From contig CAZMWM010000117.1 of the NCBI GenBank assembly GCA_964570105.1, forward strand, positions 1 through 5,251: a stretch of 5,251 nucleotides of DNA. The letters run 5' to 3'. Below the pieces are notes generated by a model. That model was not told the DNA's origin, ran no database searches, and saw nothing but the letters and a program-made list of their open reading frames with translations. A program made the position numbers and the translations under genes. This document shows, one piece after another, positions 1-5,251 of this stretch; within the stretch, counting starts at the first letter, position 1; every line of letters starts with the position of its first letter. Origin of the DNA: SIG673 sp964570105. Its GTDB lineage: Bacteria; Bacillota; Clostridia; Oscillospirales; CAG-272.

Positions 1-439
1 CAAACGCATAACTTCCTATACTCGTTACACTATTAGGTATCGTTATACTCGTAAGTTTAATGCAATTCCAGAACGCATAATCTCCTATGCTCGTTACACT
101 ATCAGGTATCGTTATGCTCGTAAGACTATTGCAAGCCTCGAACGCACTCTCTCCTATGCCCGTTACCGGCTTATCCAAATAACTTGATGGGATAATAACA
201 TTTTTATCCGAGCCAACGTAATTGATCACCGAATACGAGTTTCCGTCATCGTTAAGCTCAAATTCAAAATCGCTCACGGGTGACGGCTCGGCATTCTTCT
301 CGTCTCCATTACCACCTGTGTTCCCTGCGTCTCCGTTGCCGTCCGTATTCGGCGGCGTTGTATCGTCACCGCACCCGGTAACAAGCATCACCGCCGCAAG
401 CAAAATGCACGCTAAGAGTATCGCTATCAACTTTTTCAT
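1..439 (-). CDS. BspA-type leucine-rich-repeat (LRR_5) surface lipoprotein, partial
   Basis: The open frame begins at ATG 439-437 and is still open at the window edge after 146 codons, so the C-terminus is missing. An AGGAGAG ribosome binding site at 449-455 lies 9 nt before the start. Residues 1-23 form a lipoprotein signal peptide: a KK n-region, a hydrophobic core, and lipobox V-T-G-C with Cys23 as the expected lipidation site. Residues 24-55 are a linker rich in Gly, Asn, Asp, Thr and Pro. From about residue 58 the protein enters a BspA-like region. A degenerate first unit is followed by 23-residue repeats of the form LTSITIPxSVTSIGxYAF, at 106-128 and from 129 to the edge. Known members of the family are cell-surface proteins, some linked to adhesion or host binding. 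The ligand of this one cannot be read from the sequence. It has its own promoter and is separated from the pot operon by a terminator, so no functional link to transport is implied. Confidence 0.9.
   Translation of the reverse strand, partial: MKKLIAILLACILLAAVMLVTGCGDDTTPPNTDGNGDAGNTGGNGDEKNAEPSPVSDFEFELNDDGNSYSVINYVGSDKNVIIPSSYLDKPVTGIGESAFEACNSLTSITIPDSVTSIGDYAFWNCIKLTSITIPNSVTSIGSYAF
5..142 (-). repeat. Two 69-bp tandem repeats encoding LRR_5 units
   Basis: Positions 5-73 and 74-142 align with no gaps. My hand count gives 12 differences in 69 bases, most of them in the last 20 positions. The period of 69 bases equals 23 codons, the LRR_5 repeat length. A third, more diverged copy begins at 143 and keeps only its first part. 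The repeat is a coding repeat inside the lipoprotein gene, not an intergenic element. Confidence 0.88.
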
Positions 440-485
440 TTTTGATTTCTCTCCTTTTTTGTGTTTTAAGTCTTTGTTTAACCGT

Positions 486-514
486 ATTATAACACCAAAG
501 GCGAAAAATGTCAA
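486..514 (-). promoter_or_regulatory. Consensus sigma-A promoter for the LRR lipoprotein gene
   Basis: On the minus strand, TTGACA (514-509) and TATAAT (491-486) are both perfect consensus hexamers with an ideal 17-bp spacer. Transcription would start near 479, giving a 5' untranslated region of about 40 nt before the AGGAGAG site and the ATG at 439. The promoter lies just downstream of the pot terminator, so the lipoprotein gene appears to be an independent and probably strongly transcribed unit. Confidence 0.85.
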
Positions 515-529
515 TAGGTATTTAAAAAA

Positions 530-596
530 TCATCACAAAAGCCCAAAAGCCACGCTACCGCAAGCGCGGCAACGTGGCAAAAAACGGTCGTGATGA
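530..596 (-). terminator. Nested hairpin terminator of the pot operon
   Basis: The structure begins 11 nt after the potD stop. The inner hairpin pairs GCCACG (578-573, read on minus as CGTGGC's partner) with its complement at 554-549, encloses a second stem of four GC pairs (569-566 with 561-558, 4-nt loop), and is followed on the minus strand by TTTT (548-545). An outer 7-bp stem pairs TCATCAC (596-590) with GTGATGA (536-530) and is followed directly by TTTTTT (529-524). The T tracts point to termination of minus-strand transcription. The inner stem has a 3x3 internal loop and a short T run, so its efficiency is uncertain. Confidence 0.7.
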
Positions 597-607
597 CCTC
601 AATATAT

Positions 608-1819
608 TCAGTACATTCGACTTCTGAGACGCTTTATCACGGCGCGATAAACGAGAAACGCCGCAAGCAACAGAAGTATCACGATCGAGGTAACGTATAT
701 CCAATTCTCCGTTCCGCTATCGATCTTCAGCTCCTCCCACAGGGTATTCACCATATCGAGCGTTTCCTCGTCAAGGTTTTCGTAGTAGCTCAATTTCAGT
801 GTCTCACCCTCGGGATAAAGTATCGACATAACGTCCGGATGCACCTCTTCCATATCCGCTATATACTCAGGATCCGTGTATACGAGCGTATTCGGAGATG
901 CATAACCGATGTATTCTGCGTTCGCTATAGCCACGTCTCTCGACAGCATAAAGTTGATATACATTTCGGCTATCTCTTTATTTTTCGAGCACGTGGGGAT
1001 GCACATGGCGTCGGTGAATATATTCGTTCCTTCCTCGGGATAATAGAAGGCGAGGCTTTCGTTATCCGCGTACATCGTGAGAAAATCACCGGCGTAATAC
1101 GACGAGATATACGCGCTCTCTCCCTTCATTTTGTTGTATATCTCATCCATAACGTAGCTTTGAATGAGGGGCTTTTGCTTTTTCAGCTCTTCAAGTGCGG
1201 CGCTCCAATCCTCCTCTGACGTGGTATTCACGTCTATGCCGAGCTTATACATCGCAGTTCCGAAGGCATCGCGAGAATTGTTGTACTGAAGTATCTTTCC
1301 GGCATACTTCTCATTCCACATAAGCTCCCAAGTCCCGACGTCCTCCTCGTCAACGTGAGCGGTATTGTATATCACGCCGACTATACCGTACGTATAAGGA
1401 ACGGAATACAGATTTTCGGGATCGTATGCCGGACAGACATAAGCTTCGTCGATATATTTGAAATTCGGTATGTTATCAAAATTCAGTTTTTCGAGAAGCC
1501 CGTTGCTGATCAGTCTTTCGATCATATAATCGGACGGGATTATAACGTCGTATGACGTCGCTCCGCTACTGAGCTTATTATACATATCCTCATTCGAGGC
1601 GTATACGGAATAGTTCACCTTCACGTTATACCCAAGCTCCGCGCAGTACCTCTCAAACTCCGCGTTGACGTTCAGTGTCCCCTCGGAGCCGTCCGATATA
1701 TACTCTCCCCAATTGTATACGTTGAGCGTTATCTGCTCTTTTCCGCCGCACGACGAAAAAGATACCGCCGCCGTCACCGCTATCATCACGGCAAGCAACA
1801 GTGAAAAGGCTTTTTTCAA
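608..1819 (-). CDS. potD: Spermidine/putrescine ABC transporter substrate-binding lipoprotein PotD, with C-terminal membrane anchor
   Basis: This extracellular receptor binds polyamines and delivers them to PotBC. The product has 403 residues; E. coli PotD has 348. Residues 1-24 are a lipoprotein signal peptide ending in lipobox F-S-S-C (Cys24). PotD landmarks follow: NWGEY (36-40), SNEDMYNKL (75-83), YDVIIPSDYM (90-99), YSVPYTYG (138-145), NSRDAF (181-186) and IFTDAMCIP (267-275). By eye, Asp270 aligns with polyamine-binding Asp257 of E. coli PotD, while Trp255 of E. coli appears replaced by Phe or Thr, so substrate preference may differ. Unusually, residues 373-391 form a hydrophobic helix followed by a basic tail (RAVIKRLRSRMY), giving a second membrane anchor. 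The start is TTG, chosen because an AGGAGA site precedes it by 9 nt, the signal peptide follows immediately, and an in-frame TAA lies seven codons upstream. It is the last gene of the operon, 34 nt after potC. Confidence 0.93.
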   Translation of the reverse strand: MKKAFSLLLAVMIAVTAAVSFSSCGGKEQITLNVYNWGEYISDGSEGTLNVNAEFERYCAELGYNVKVNYSVYASNEDMYNKLSSGATSYDVIIPSDYMIERLISNGLLEKLNFDNIPNFKYIDEAYVCPAYDPENLYSVPYTYGIVGVIYNTAHVDEEDVGTWELMWNEKYAGKILQYNNSRDAFGTAMYKLGIDVNTTSEEDWSAALEELKKQKPLIQSYVMDEIYNKMKGESAYISSYYAGDFLTMYADNESLAFYYPEEGTNIFTDAMCIPTCSKNKEIAEMYINFMLSRDVAIANAEYIGYASPNTLVYTDPEYIADMEEVHPDVMSILYPEGETLKLSYYENLDEETLDMVNTLWEELKIDSGTENWIYVTSIVILLLLAAFLVYRAVIKRLRSRMY

Positions 1820-1828
1820 TTTCAGTAT

Positions 1829-1834
1829 TCTCCT
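1829..1834 (-). promoter_or_regulatory. Ribosome binding site fixing the TTG start of potD
   Basis: AGGAGA on the minus strand sits 9 nt before the TTG at 1819-1817. In-frame stops lie just upstream, and the next in-frame ATG is codon 12, inside the signal peptide. TTG is therefore the best-supported start. Confidence 0.8.
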
Positions 1835-1853
1835 TTATCAAAATTCCTCTGCA

Positions 1854-2654
1854 TCACTTTGATGACCTACTCTCGCTTTTTGAGCCGAGCACGTTCGAGA
1901 GCGTAAGTAAAGCCAACACCGCAAGGATTATGATAGTTGAAAGAGCATACATATCCGGTGTCACCTCTCGTTTGGTCATGGAATAGATCAAGAGCGGAAG
2001 CGTCTGGAAACTGCTTCCGGAGGTGAAATAGCTGATGACGAAATCGTCAAGCGAGAGCGTAAACGCCATAACGGCACCGGAGATCACTCCGGGCAGGATG
2101 GAATGCAGCTCGACCTTGAAAAACGCCTGTACCGGCGTGCAACCGAGATCCATAGCGGCTTCCGGCAGGTGCTTATCCATCTGTTTCAGCTTAGGCATGA
2201 CCGAAAGTATCACGTACGGAAGATTGAAGGTAACGTGAGCTATCAGCATAGTCCAGAAGGACAGTGCCTCGCTCATTTTGAGTATCCCGGCTACGAACAC
2301 GAACAGAAGCATCATCGATATACCGGTGACTATATCCGGATTCATCATCGGAACGTTCGTGATCGCCGAGACCGCACCCTTAAGATATCTGTTCTTCATC
2401 GAATGTATTCCGATGGCGGCGCAAGTACCTATGACTGTCGCTATGGCAGCCGAAGAGACCGCAAGGATGAGGGTATTACGCAGGGCGACGAAGGTGGACG
2501 GATCCGAAAAAAGCTCCGCGTACCAGCGCAACGAAAAGCCGGAAAACACACCTGTGCTCCTTGAAGAATTGAACGAAAAAAGTATCAGCACCGCTATCGG
2601 AGAATAGAGTATCACGAATATCAGCGCGATAAAGACTCTTGAAAGCGTTTTCAC
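1854..2654 (-). CDS. potC: Spermidine/putrescine ABC transporter permease PotC
   Basis: This is the second transmembrane subunit of the polyamine importer, an inner component of the channel pairing with PotB. The product has 266 residues, close to E. coli PotC. An N-terminal helix spans about residues 8-28, further helices follow, and a last one lies near 238-258. The BPD_transp_1 EAA loop that docks to the ATPase is at 165-189 (EAAMDLG, then FFKVELHSILPG). Also typical of PotC are PMMNPDIVTG (102-111) and SLDDFVISYFTSG (201-213). The start is GTG at 2654-2652, within the GTGA that also carries the potB stop codon. This 4-nt overlap suggests translational coupling. An AAGGAGG site lies 9 nt upstream. 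The C-terminus is a short Ser/Lys/Arg-rich cytoplasmic tail. Confidence 0.95.
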   Translation of the reverse strand: MKTLSRVFIALIFVILYSPIAVLILFSFNSSRSTGVFSGFSLRWYAELFSDPSTFVALRNTLILAVSSAAIATVIGTCAAIGIHSMKNRYLKGAVSAITNVPMMNPDIVTGISMMLLFVFVAGILKMSEALSFWTMLIAHVTFNLPYVILSVMPKLKQMDKHLPEAAMDLGCTPVQAFFKVELHSILPGVISGAVMAFTLSLDDFVISYFTSGSSFQTLPLLIYSMTKREVTPDMYALSTIIILAVLALLTLSNVLGSKSESRSSK

Positions 2655-3478
2655 GGCACCATCCCTCCTTCATTCTCACCGCTTGAGAAGTGATCCATCA
2701 CCGCGACCGAGATGAGTATGAGCACCATCATCACCAGCGAGATAGCCGCTCCCACATTGTACGTAGAAGGATTTTGGAACTGAAGCTCGATCGTATCGCC
2801 TATAAGGAATATAGTTCCGCCGCCGAGCTTCTGAGAGATATAGAACGTGCTTATGCACGGCACGAACACCATAGTCACACCGGATATTATCCCGGATACC
2901 GAAAGAGGTAAGGTGACCTTGAACAACGCCGCAAGGCGGTGACATCCGAGATCGTACGCCGCTTCGGTCAGTCTGTGATCCATCTTACTGAGCACCGAAT
3001 GTATCGGAAGCACCATATACGGCAAAAAATCGTACACCATACCGAATATGACCGCCCCGGCAGTCCCGACTATATGAAGCTCCGGTATTCCGAGCTTACT
3101 CAGGACAGCATTCAAAAATCCGCCGTCGTCAAGTATAGCCATGAGCGAATAGGTACGGATGAGCAGATTGAGCCACATCGGGATCATAAGAAGGGTTATG
3201 ATGAGTGACTGACGTTTAGCCGGTGCCTTGGATATTATATACGCCAACGGATAACCTATGATAAGACAGATCACCGTGGCTATAAGCGCCATACAAACGG
3301 AAAGCAAAAAGGTCTCCGCGTGCATGGAAAGAGCCGATATATTGGAAAAGGTAAAGCCACCTTCGGCGTCGGTAAACGCGTAATAAGCGACAAAGAGCAG
3401 TGGGGCGACTATGAACATCACCGTCCAAACTATATGCGGTGCCGCACAGAGCCTTGCCATAAGAGAACGTTGCTTCAA
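2651..3478 (-). CDS. potB: Spermidine/putrescine ABC transporter permease PotB
   Basis: This is the first transmembrane subunit of the polyamine importer. From the chosen start it has 275 residues, close to the 285 of E. coli PotB. A first helix spans about 16-35, others lie near 57-82, 91-116, 136-160 and 190-214, and the last is at 242-262. The segment PMWLNLLIRTYS (100-111) is typical of PotB. The EAA loop that contacts PotA is at 172-197 (EAAYDLG, then FKVTLPLSVSGI). The frame is open up to a TTG at 3559, but that start would overlap potA by 65 nt and add a basic, non-hydrophobic extension. I prefer TTG at 3478-3476, which has an AAGGTGA site just upstream and lies 16 nt after the potA stop. 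GTG 3487 and ATG 3460 are alternatives with poorer ribosome binding sites. The stop overlaps the potC start by 4 nt. Confidence 0.93.
   Translation of the reverse strand: MKQRSLMARLCAAPHIVWTVMFIVAPLLFVAYYAFTDAEGGFTFSNISALSMHAETFLLSVCMALIATVICLIIGYPLAYIISKAPAKRQSLIITLLMIPMWLNLLIRTYSLMAILDDGGFLNAVLSKLGIPELHIVGTAGAVIFGMVYDFLPYMVLPIHSVLSKMDHRLTEAAYDLGCHRLAALFKVTLPLSVSGIISGVTMVFVPCISTFYISQKLGGGTIFLIGDTIELQFQNPSTYNVGAAISLVMMVLILISVAVMDHFSSGENEGGMVP
2664..2670 (-). promoter_or_regulatory. Ribosome binding site for potC inside the end of potB
   Basis: AAGGAGG on the minus strand lies 9 nt before the GTG start of potC and within the last codons of potB. It is the best match to the anti-Shine-Dalgarno sequence in the operon. 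Together with the GTGA overlap it supports the GTG start and coupled translation. Confidence 0.8.
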
Positions 3479-3482
3479 AAAA

Positions 3483-3490
3483 CTCACCTT
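3483..3490 (-). promoter_or_regulatory. Ribosome binding site deciding the potB start
   Basis: AAGGTGAG on the minus strand lies shortly upstream of TTG 3478-3476: the AAGG core is 8 nt away and GGTGA is 5 nt away. A second purine run, GAAGGG (3496-3491), would be only 3 nt from the alternative GTG at 3487, which is too close for efficient initiation. This is why I place the start at 3478, though the call is not certain. Confidence 0.55.
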
Positions 3491-3494
3491 CCCT

Positions 3495-4691
3495 TCAAAG
3501 CTCTTCCTCGTAAGCTGTCTTTTCCTCCGACTCACCGTCAAGATCGGAAAGGTGTTCAAGCTCGTCCGAGAAGCTGGAATAATCTCCGTATTTATTGGAG
3601 TATTCGCTCTTATTCATTATATGTATCGCATCAGGCTCGATATAAAGACCTATATCAGCCTCGGGCGCGACGTAGTCCGTCGACTGTATCATCCACTTAA
3701 AGCCGCCGATGTCAACGATTATCTCGTAATGCACGCCCTTGAAGGTAACGCTGGTAACACGTCCGGTAAGCATTCCCTTTTCCGGCGTCACCACGTCAAC
3801 GTCCTCGGGACGGATGACCACGTCGACCCGTTGATTTTTTTGAAAACCGCCGTCTACGCATTCAAAAACGTGACCGGCAAATCGCACACAGCGATCCTTG
3901 AGCATCGTGCCGTCAAGAATATTGCTCTCGCCTATAAAATCGGCAACGAACGCATTCACAGGCTCGTTATATATATCCGTCGGAGAGCCTATCTGCTGTA
4001 TCTTACCGTCAGCCATAACGACGACGGTATCGGACATCGAAAGAGCCTCCTCTTGATCGTGCGTAACGAATATGAACGTTATCCCGGTCTTTAGCTGTAT
4101 ATTCTTAAGCTCAGCCTGCATATCCTTACGCAATTTGAGGTCCAGAGCACCGAGCGGCTCATCGAGCAAGAGCACCTTAGGTCTGTTCACGAGCGCTCTC
4201 GCAATAGCAACGCGCTGTTGCTGTCCGCCGGAAAGGCGCTCCACGTTCCTGCGCTCAAATCCGGAAAGGTTGACCATGGCAAGCGCTTCTTTGACTCTCT
4301 CGGATATCTCCGCTTCCGAGAGCCTGTCCTTTTTCTTTCGGAGCCTAAGCCCGAAGGCTACGTTTTCATAGACGTTCAGATGCGGAAACAGCGCGTACTT
4401 TTGAAACACCGTGTTAAGCTCTCGCTTATACGGCGGAAGCTCGTTTATACGCCGACCGTCAAAAAGGACGTCTCCGCTGTCCGGAGACTCAAAGCCCGCG
4501 ATTATACGCAAGGTCGTGGTTTTGCCGCATCCCGAAGGACCGAGCAAGGTGACAAACTCGTTGTCGTGAATATCAAGACTGATCTCACTTAGCACCTGTT
4601 CACCGTTAAATTCCTTTGATATCGATATGAGACGGATGACTCTGTCGTCCTCTCTTACCGATCCTCTGTCAGGGGTTTTGTTTTTGTTCAT
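3495..4691 (-). CDS. potA: Spermidine/putrescine ABC transporter ATP-binding protein PotA
   Basis: This is the cytoplasmic ATPase that powers polyamine uptake through PotBC. It has 398 residues (E. coli PotA 378). All nucleotide-binding motifs are intact: Walker A GPSGCGKT (51-58), Q-loop Gln97 in VFQKYALFPHL, ABC signature LSGGQ (153-157), Walker B LLLDEP (174-179) with catalytic Glu178, D-loop GALD (181-184) and switch His211 in VTHDQEEA. A C-terminal TOBE-type domain follows, roughly 285-358, with the characteristic VVIRPEDV. Residues 360-398 form an acidic, Ser/Tyr-rich tail with about 13 Asp or Glu and only three Lys; this is not part of the usual fold. The start is ATG at 4691-4689 with AGGAG 6 nt upstream. 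It is the first gene of the operon and its stop lies 16 nt before the preferred potB start. The ABCD order and the downstream genes make PotA far more likely than another member of the sugar/iron ATPase family. Confidence 0.96.
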   Translation of the reverse strand: MNKNKTPDRGSVREDDRVIRLISISKEFNGEQVLSEISLDIHDNEFVTLLGPSGCGKTTTLRIIAGFESPDSGDVLFDGRRINELPPYKRELNTVFQKYALFPHLNVYENVAFGLRLRKKKDRLSEAEISERVKEALAMVNLSGFERRNVERLSGGQQQRVAIARALVNRPKVLLLDEPLGALDLKLRKDMQAELKNIQLKTGITFIFVTHDQEEALSMSDTVVVMADGKIQQIGSPTDIYNEPVNAFVADFIGESNILDGTMLKDRCVRFAGHVFECVDGGFQKNQRVDVVIRPEDVDVVTPEKGMLTGRVTSVTFKGVHYEIIVDIGGFKWMIQSTDYVAPEADIGLYIEPDAIHIMNKSEYSNKYGDYSSFSDELEHLSDLDGESEEKTAYEEEL

Positions 4692-5061
4692 TCCGAACTC
4701 CTTTTCAAAATAATAGTAGGAGACGGCTCACCTTGTAAGCCGTTTTGCGCCGATGACATAAAAGCCCCGACGCCCCGGATCCAGCCTGTTACCGGAATTA
4801 GAACGCAAGCGCTCCGAAAAGCTCTGCGCTCCTACAGATCGCTCCCGACCTGTCAGGCGTGGCACGTGTTTTCTGCTACGCGAAAAAAACACCGTTTTCA
4901 AAAGGCGCACTCGCCTCCCGACAGCACAGCCGGGCTGTATTCCGAAAATGGTGGAAAACAAATCGCACAGCACGGACGGTTATATCACCGTCTCGAAAGG
5001 AATTAAACGTAACCCCGTCATCATCTCCTCGTATCGGTATTTCTGACTTTATCAGATAACG
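4692..5061 (-). promoter_or_regulatory. Long structured 5' leader of the pot operon, no gene recognised
   Basis: If transcription starts at promoter P1, about 370 nt of RNA precede potA. The stretch 4720-5000 looks clearly more GC-rich than the DNA just upstream and can form many short hairpins. Examples are GACGGT/ACCGTC (4992-4987 with 4980-4975, 6-nt loop), AGGCG/CGCCT (4916-4912 with 4907-4903, followed by TTT), GTGTTTT/AAAACAC (4892-4886 with 4872-4866), and a 9-bp stem at 4743-4723. GTGTTTT could instead pair with AAAAC just upstream (4898-4894), so two exclusive folds exist. I searched by eye for TPP, SAM, FMN, cobalamin, lysine, T-box, c-di-GMP and ykkC-type cores and saw none. An 81-codon frame at 4973-4728 lacks a ribosome binding site and resembles no protein I know. 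The region may be a cis-acting leader, a small RNA or a dispersed intergenic repeat. Confidence 0.5.
4698..4743 (-). promoter_or_regulatory. Hairpin plus anti-Shine-Dalgarno element before potA
   Basis: On the minus strand a 9-bp stem, ACGGCTTAC (4743-4735) with GTGAGCCGT (4731-4723), has a 3-nt loop and one wobble pair. Immediately after it, CTCCT (4722-4718) is the exact complement of the potA ribosome binding site AGGAG (4702-4698), with 15 nt between. The two helices would stack end to end. This layout could hide the ribosome binding site. The pairing is only 5 bp, so regulation is an inference. Confidence 0.4.
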
Positions 5062-5067
5062 GTCATT

Positions 5068-5096
5068 ATTATAGCAGAATTTCGACGGATATGCAA
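5068..5096 (-). promoter_or_regulatory. Candidate promoter P1 of the pot operon (extended -10)
   Basis: On the minus strand, TATAAT (5073-5068) is a perfect -10 and is preceded by TGC, giving an extended -10 (TGCTATAAT). A weak -35, TTGCAT (5096-5091), lies at an ideal 17-bp spacing. A/T tracts upstream (5101-5130) could act as an UP-like element. Transcription would start near 5061. Confidence 0.72.
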
Positions 5097-5138
5097 GAGG
5101 TTTTTCGAAAAAAGTAGAAGCTTTTCAAAAATATCCTC

Positions 5139-5160
5139 AAAAGCACGTCTGCGAGCTTTT
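5139..5160. terminator. Weak bidirectional terminator-like hairpin
   Basis: AAAAGC (5139-5144) pairs with GCTTTT (5155-5160) around a 10-nt loop that can close two more C-G pairs. A and T runs flank it, so it could act in either direction. It is mostly A-U and therefore weak. It may end a transcript from P2 before P1, or may simply be A/T-rich upstream DNA. Confidence 0.3.
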
Positions 5161-5180
5161 CGAACGTTCATTTTTATTCA

Positions 5181-5210
5181 TTTATATTTTGCAAAATATG
5201 TATGTGTTAA
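5181..5210 (-). promoter_or_regulatory. Candidate distal promoter P2 upstream of the pot operon
   Basis: On the minus strand, TTAACA (5210-5205) matches the -35 consensus at five of six bases and TATAAA (5186-5181) matches the -10 at five of six, with an 18-bp spacer. Transcription would start near 5174. A/T-rich DNA produces such matches by chance, so the case rests mainly on the palindrome placed between the two hexamers. Confidence 0.42.
5184..5199. promoter_or_regulatory. 16-bp perfect palindrome, candidate operator
   Basis: ATATTTTGCAAAATAT is a perfect inverted repeat with no spacer. It covers most of the P2 spacer and half of its -10, a common position for a repressor site. It does not match the CodY, CcpA, LexA or NrdR consensus sites that I know. 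No regulator gene is in the window. Confidence 0.45.
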
Positions 5211-5251
5211 AATGATATGAACCAAAAAGTATAGGAAGTTCGTCAAAGATA

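Noticed and set aside
8..22. Sequence resembling half a loxP site (one mismatch) and, with a 13-bp inverted match at 5228-5240, an FRT-like arm (AGTATAGGAAGTT).
   Set aside because: Positions 8-22 lie inside the LRR_5 coding repeat and encode the SIGSYAF segment. No proper spacer or second arm is present at either place, so the similarity is taken as chance.
222..593. 123-codon plus-strand open frame at the left end.
   Set aside because: It is the antisense of the lipoprotein signal peptide and linker and runs across its promoter and the pot terminator. It has low-complexity Ser/Pro content and no ribosome binding site.
4728..4973. 81-codon minus-strand open frame in the potA leader.
   Set aside because: It starts with GTG with no ribosome binding site, is arginine-rich without a recognisable domain, and crosses several hairpins. 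Its length is not surprising in GC-rich DNA.
4999..5021. Possible leader peptide (ATGATGACG, about 14 codons) after GAGGAG near 5029-5018, ending at the 4992-4975 hairpin.
   Set aside because: The ribosome binding site is only 2 to 5 nt from the ATGs, and the peptide has no run of Arg, Orn-related or other regulatory codons.
4692..5061. ykkC-family (guanidine, ppGpp, PRPP) or other known riboswitch in the potA leader.
   Set aside because: The conserved core sequences expected of these classes were not found by eye. A covariance-model search would settle it.
5052..5171. 39-codon minus-strand frame starting at ATG 5171.
   Set aside because: It has no ribosome binding site and runs through the -35 and -10 of promoter P1, so it is probably not coding.
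5205..5251. Possible plus-strand promoter (TAAAAT at 5208-5213) with AGGAAG (5233-5238) for a divergent gene beyond the window.
   Set aside because: No acceptable -35 lies at the right distance and no start codon is visible before the window ends. It cannot be supported from this sequence alone.

Overview
The window looks like chromosomal DNA from a Gram-positive, Clostridia-type bacterium (Bacillota), probably gut-associated. The signs are strong AGGAG-type ribosome binding sites, sigma-A-like promoters, frequent ATA isoleucine codons, two lipoprotein signal peptides and a BspA-type leucine-rich-repeat surface lipoprotein. The lineage is an inference; no rRNA or other marker gene is present. 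All recognised genes lie on the minus strand.

Layout, following minus-strand transcription from right to left. Positions 4692-5251 hold no convincing gene. They contain two candidate promoters for the operon (P2 at 5181-5210 and P1 at 5068-5096), a 16-bp perfect palindrome inside P2, and a leader of roughly 370 nt rich in short hairpins. Next comes a complete polyamine ABC importer operon in the canonical order: potA (ATPase, 4691-3495), potB (permease, 3478-2651), potC (permease, 2654-1854) and potD (substrate-binding lipoprotein, 1819-608). The genes are 16 nt apart, overlapping by 4 nt, and 34 nt apart. A hairpin terminator follows potD at 530-596. A separate unit then starts from a consensus TTGACA-17-TATAAT promoter (486-514) and encodes a BspA/LRR_5 lipoprotein (start 439) that runs off the left edge.

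How the genes work together: PotD captures spermidine or putrescine outside the membrane, PotB and PotC form the channel, and a PotA dimer hydrolyses ATP to drive import. The transporter family is well known. The less usual details are a C-terminal transmembrane anchor on PotD in addition to its lipid anchor, an acidic C-terminal tail on PotA, non-ATG starts on three of the four pot genes, and a long structured leader whose last segment can pair with the potA ribosome binding site. I did not find an undescribed multi-gene system. The leader and promoter region is the best place to look for something new.
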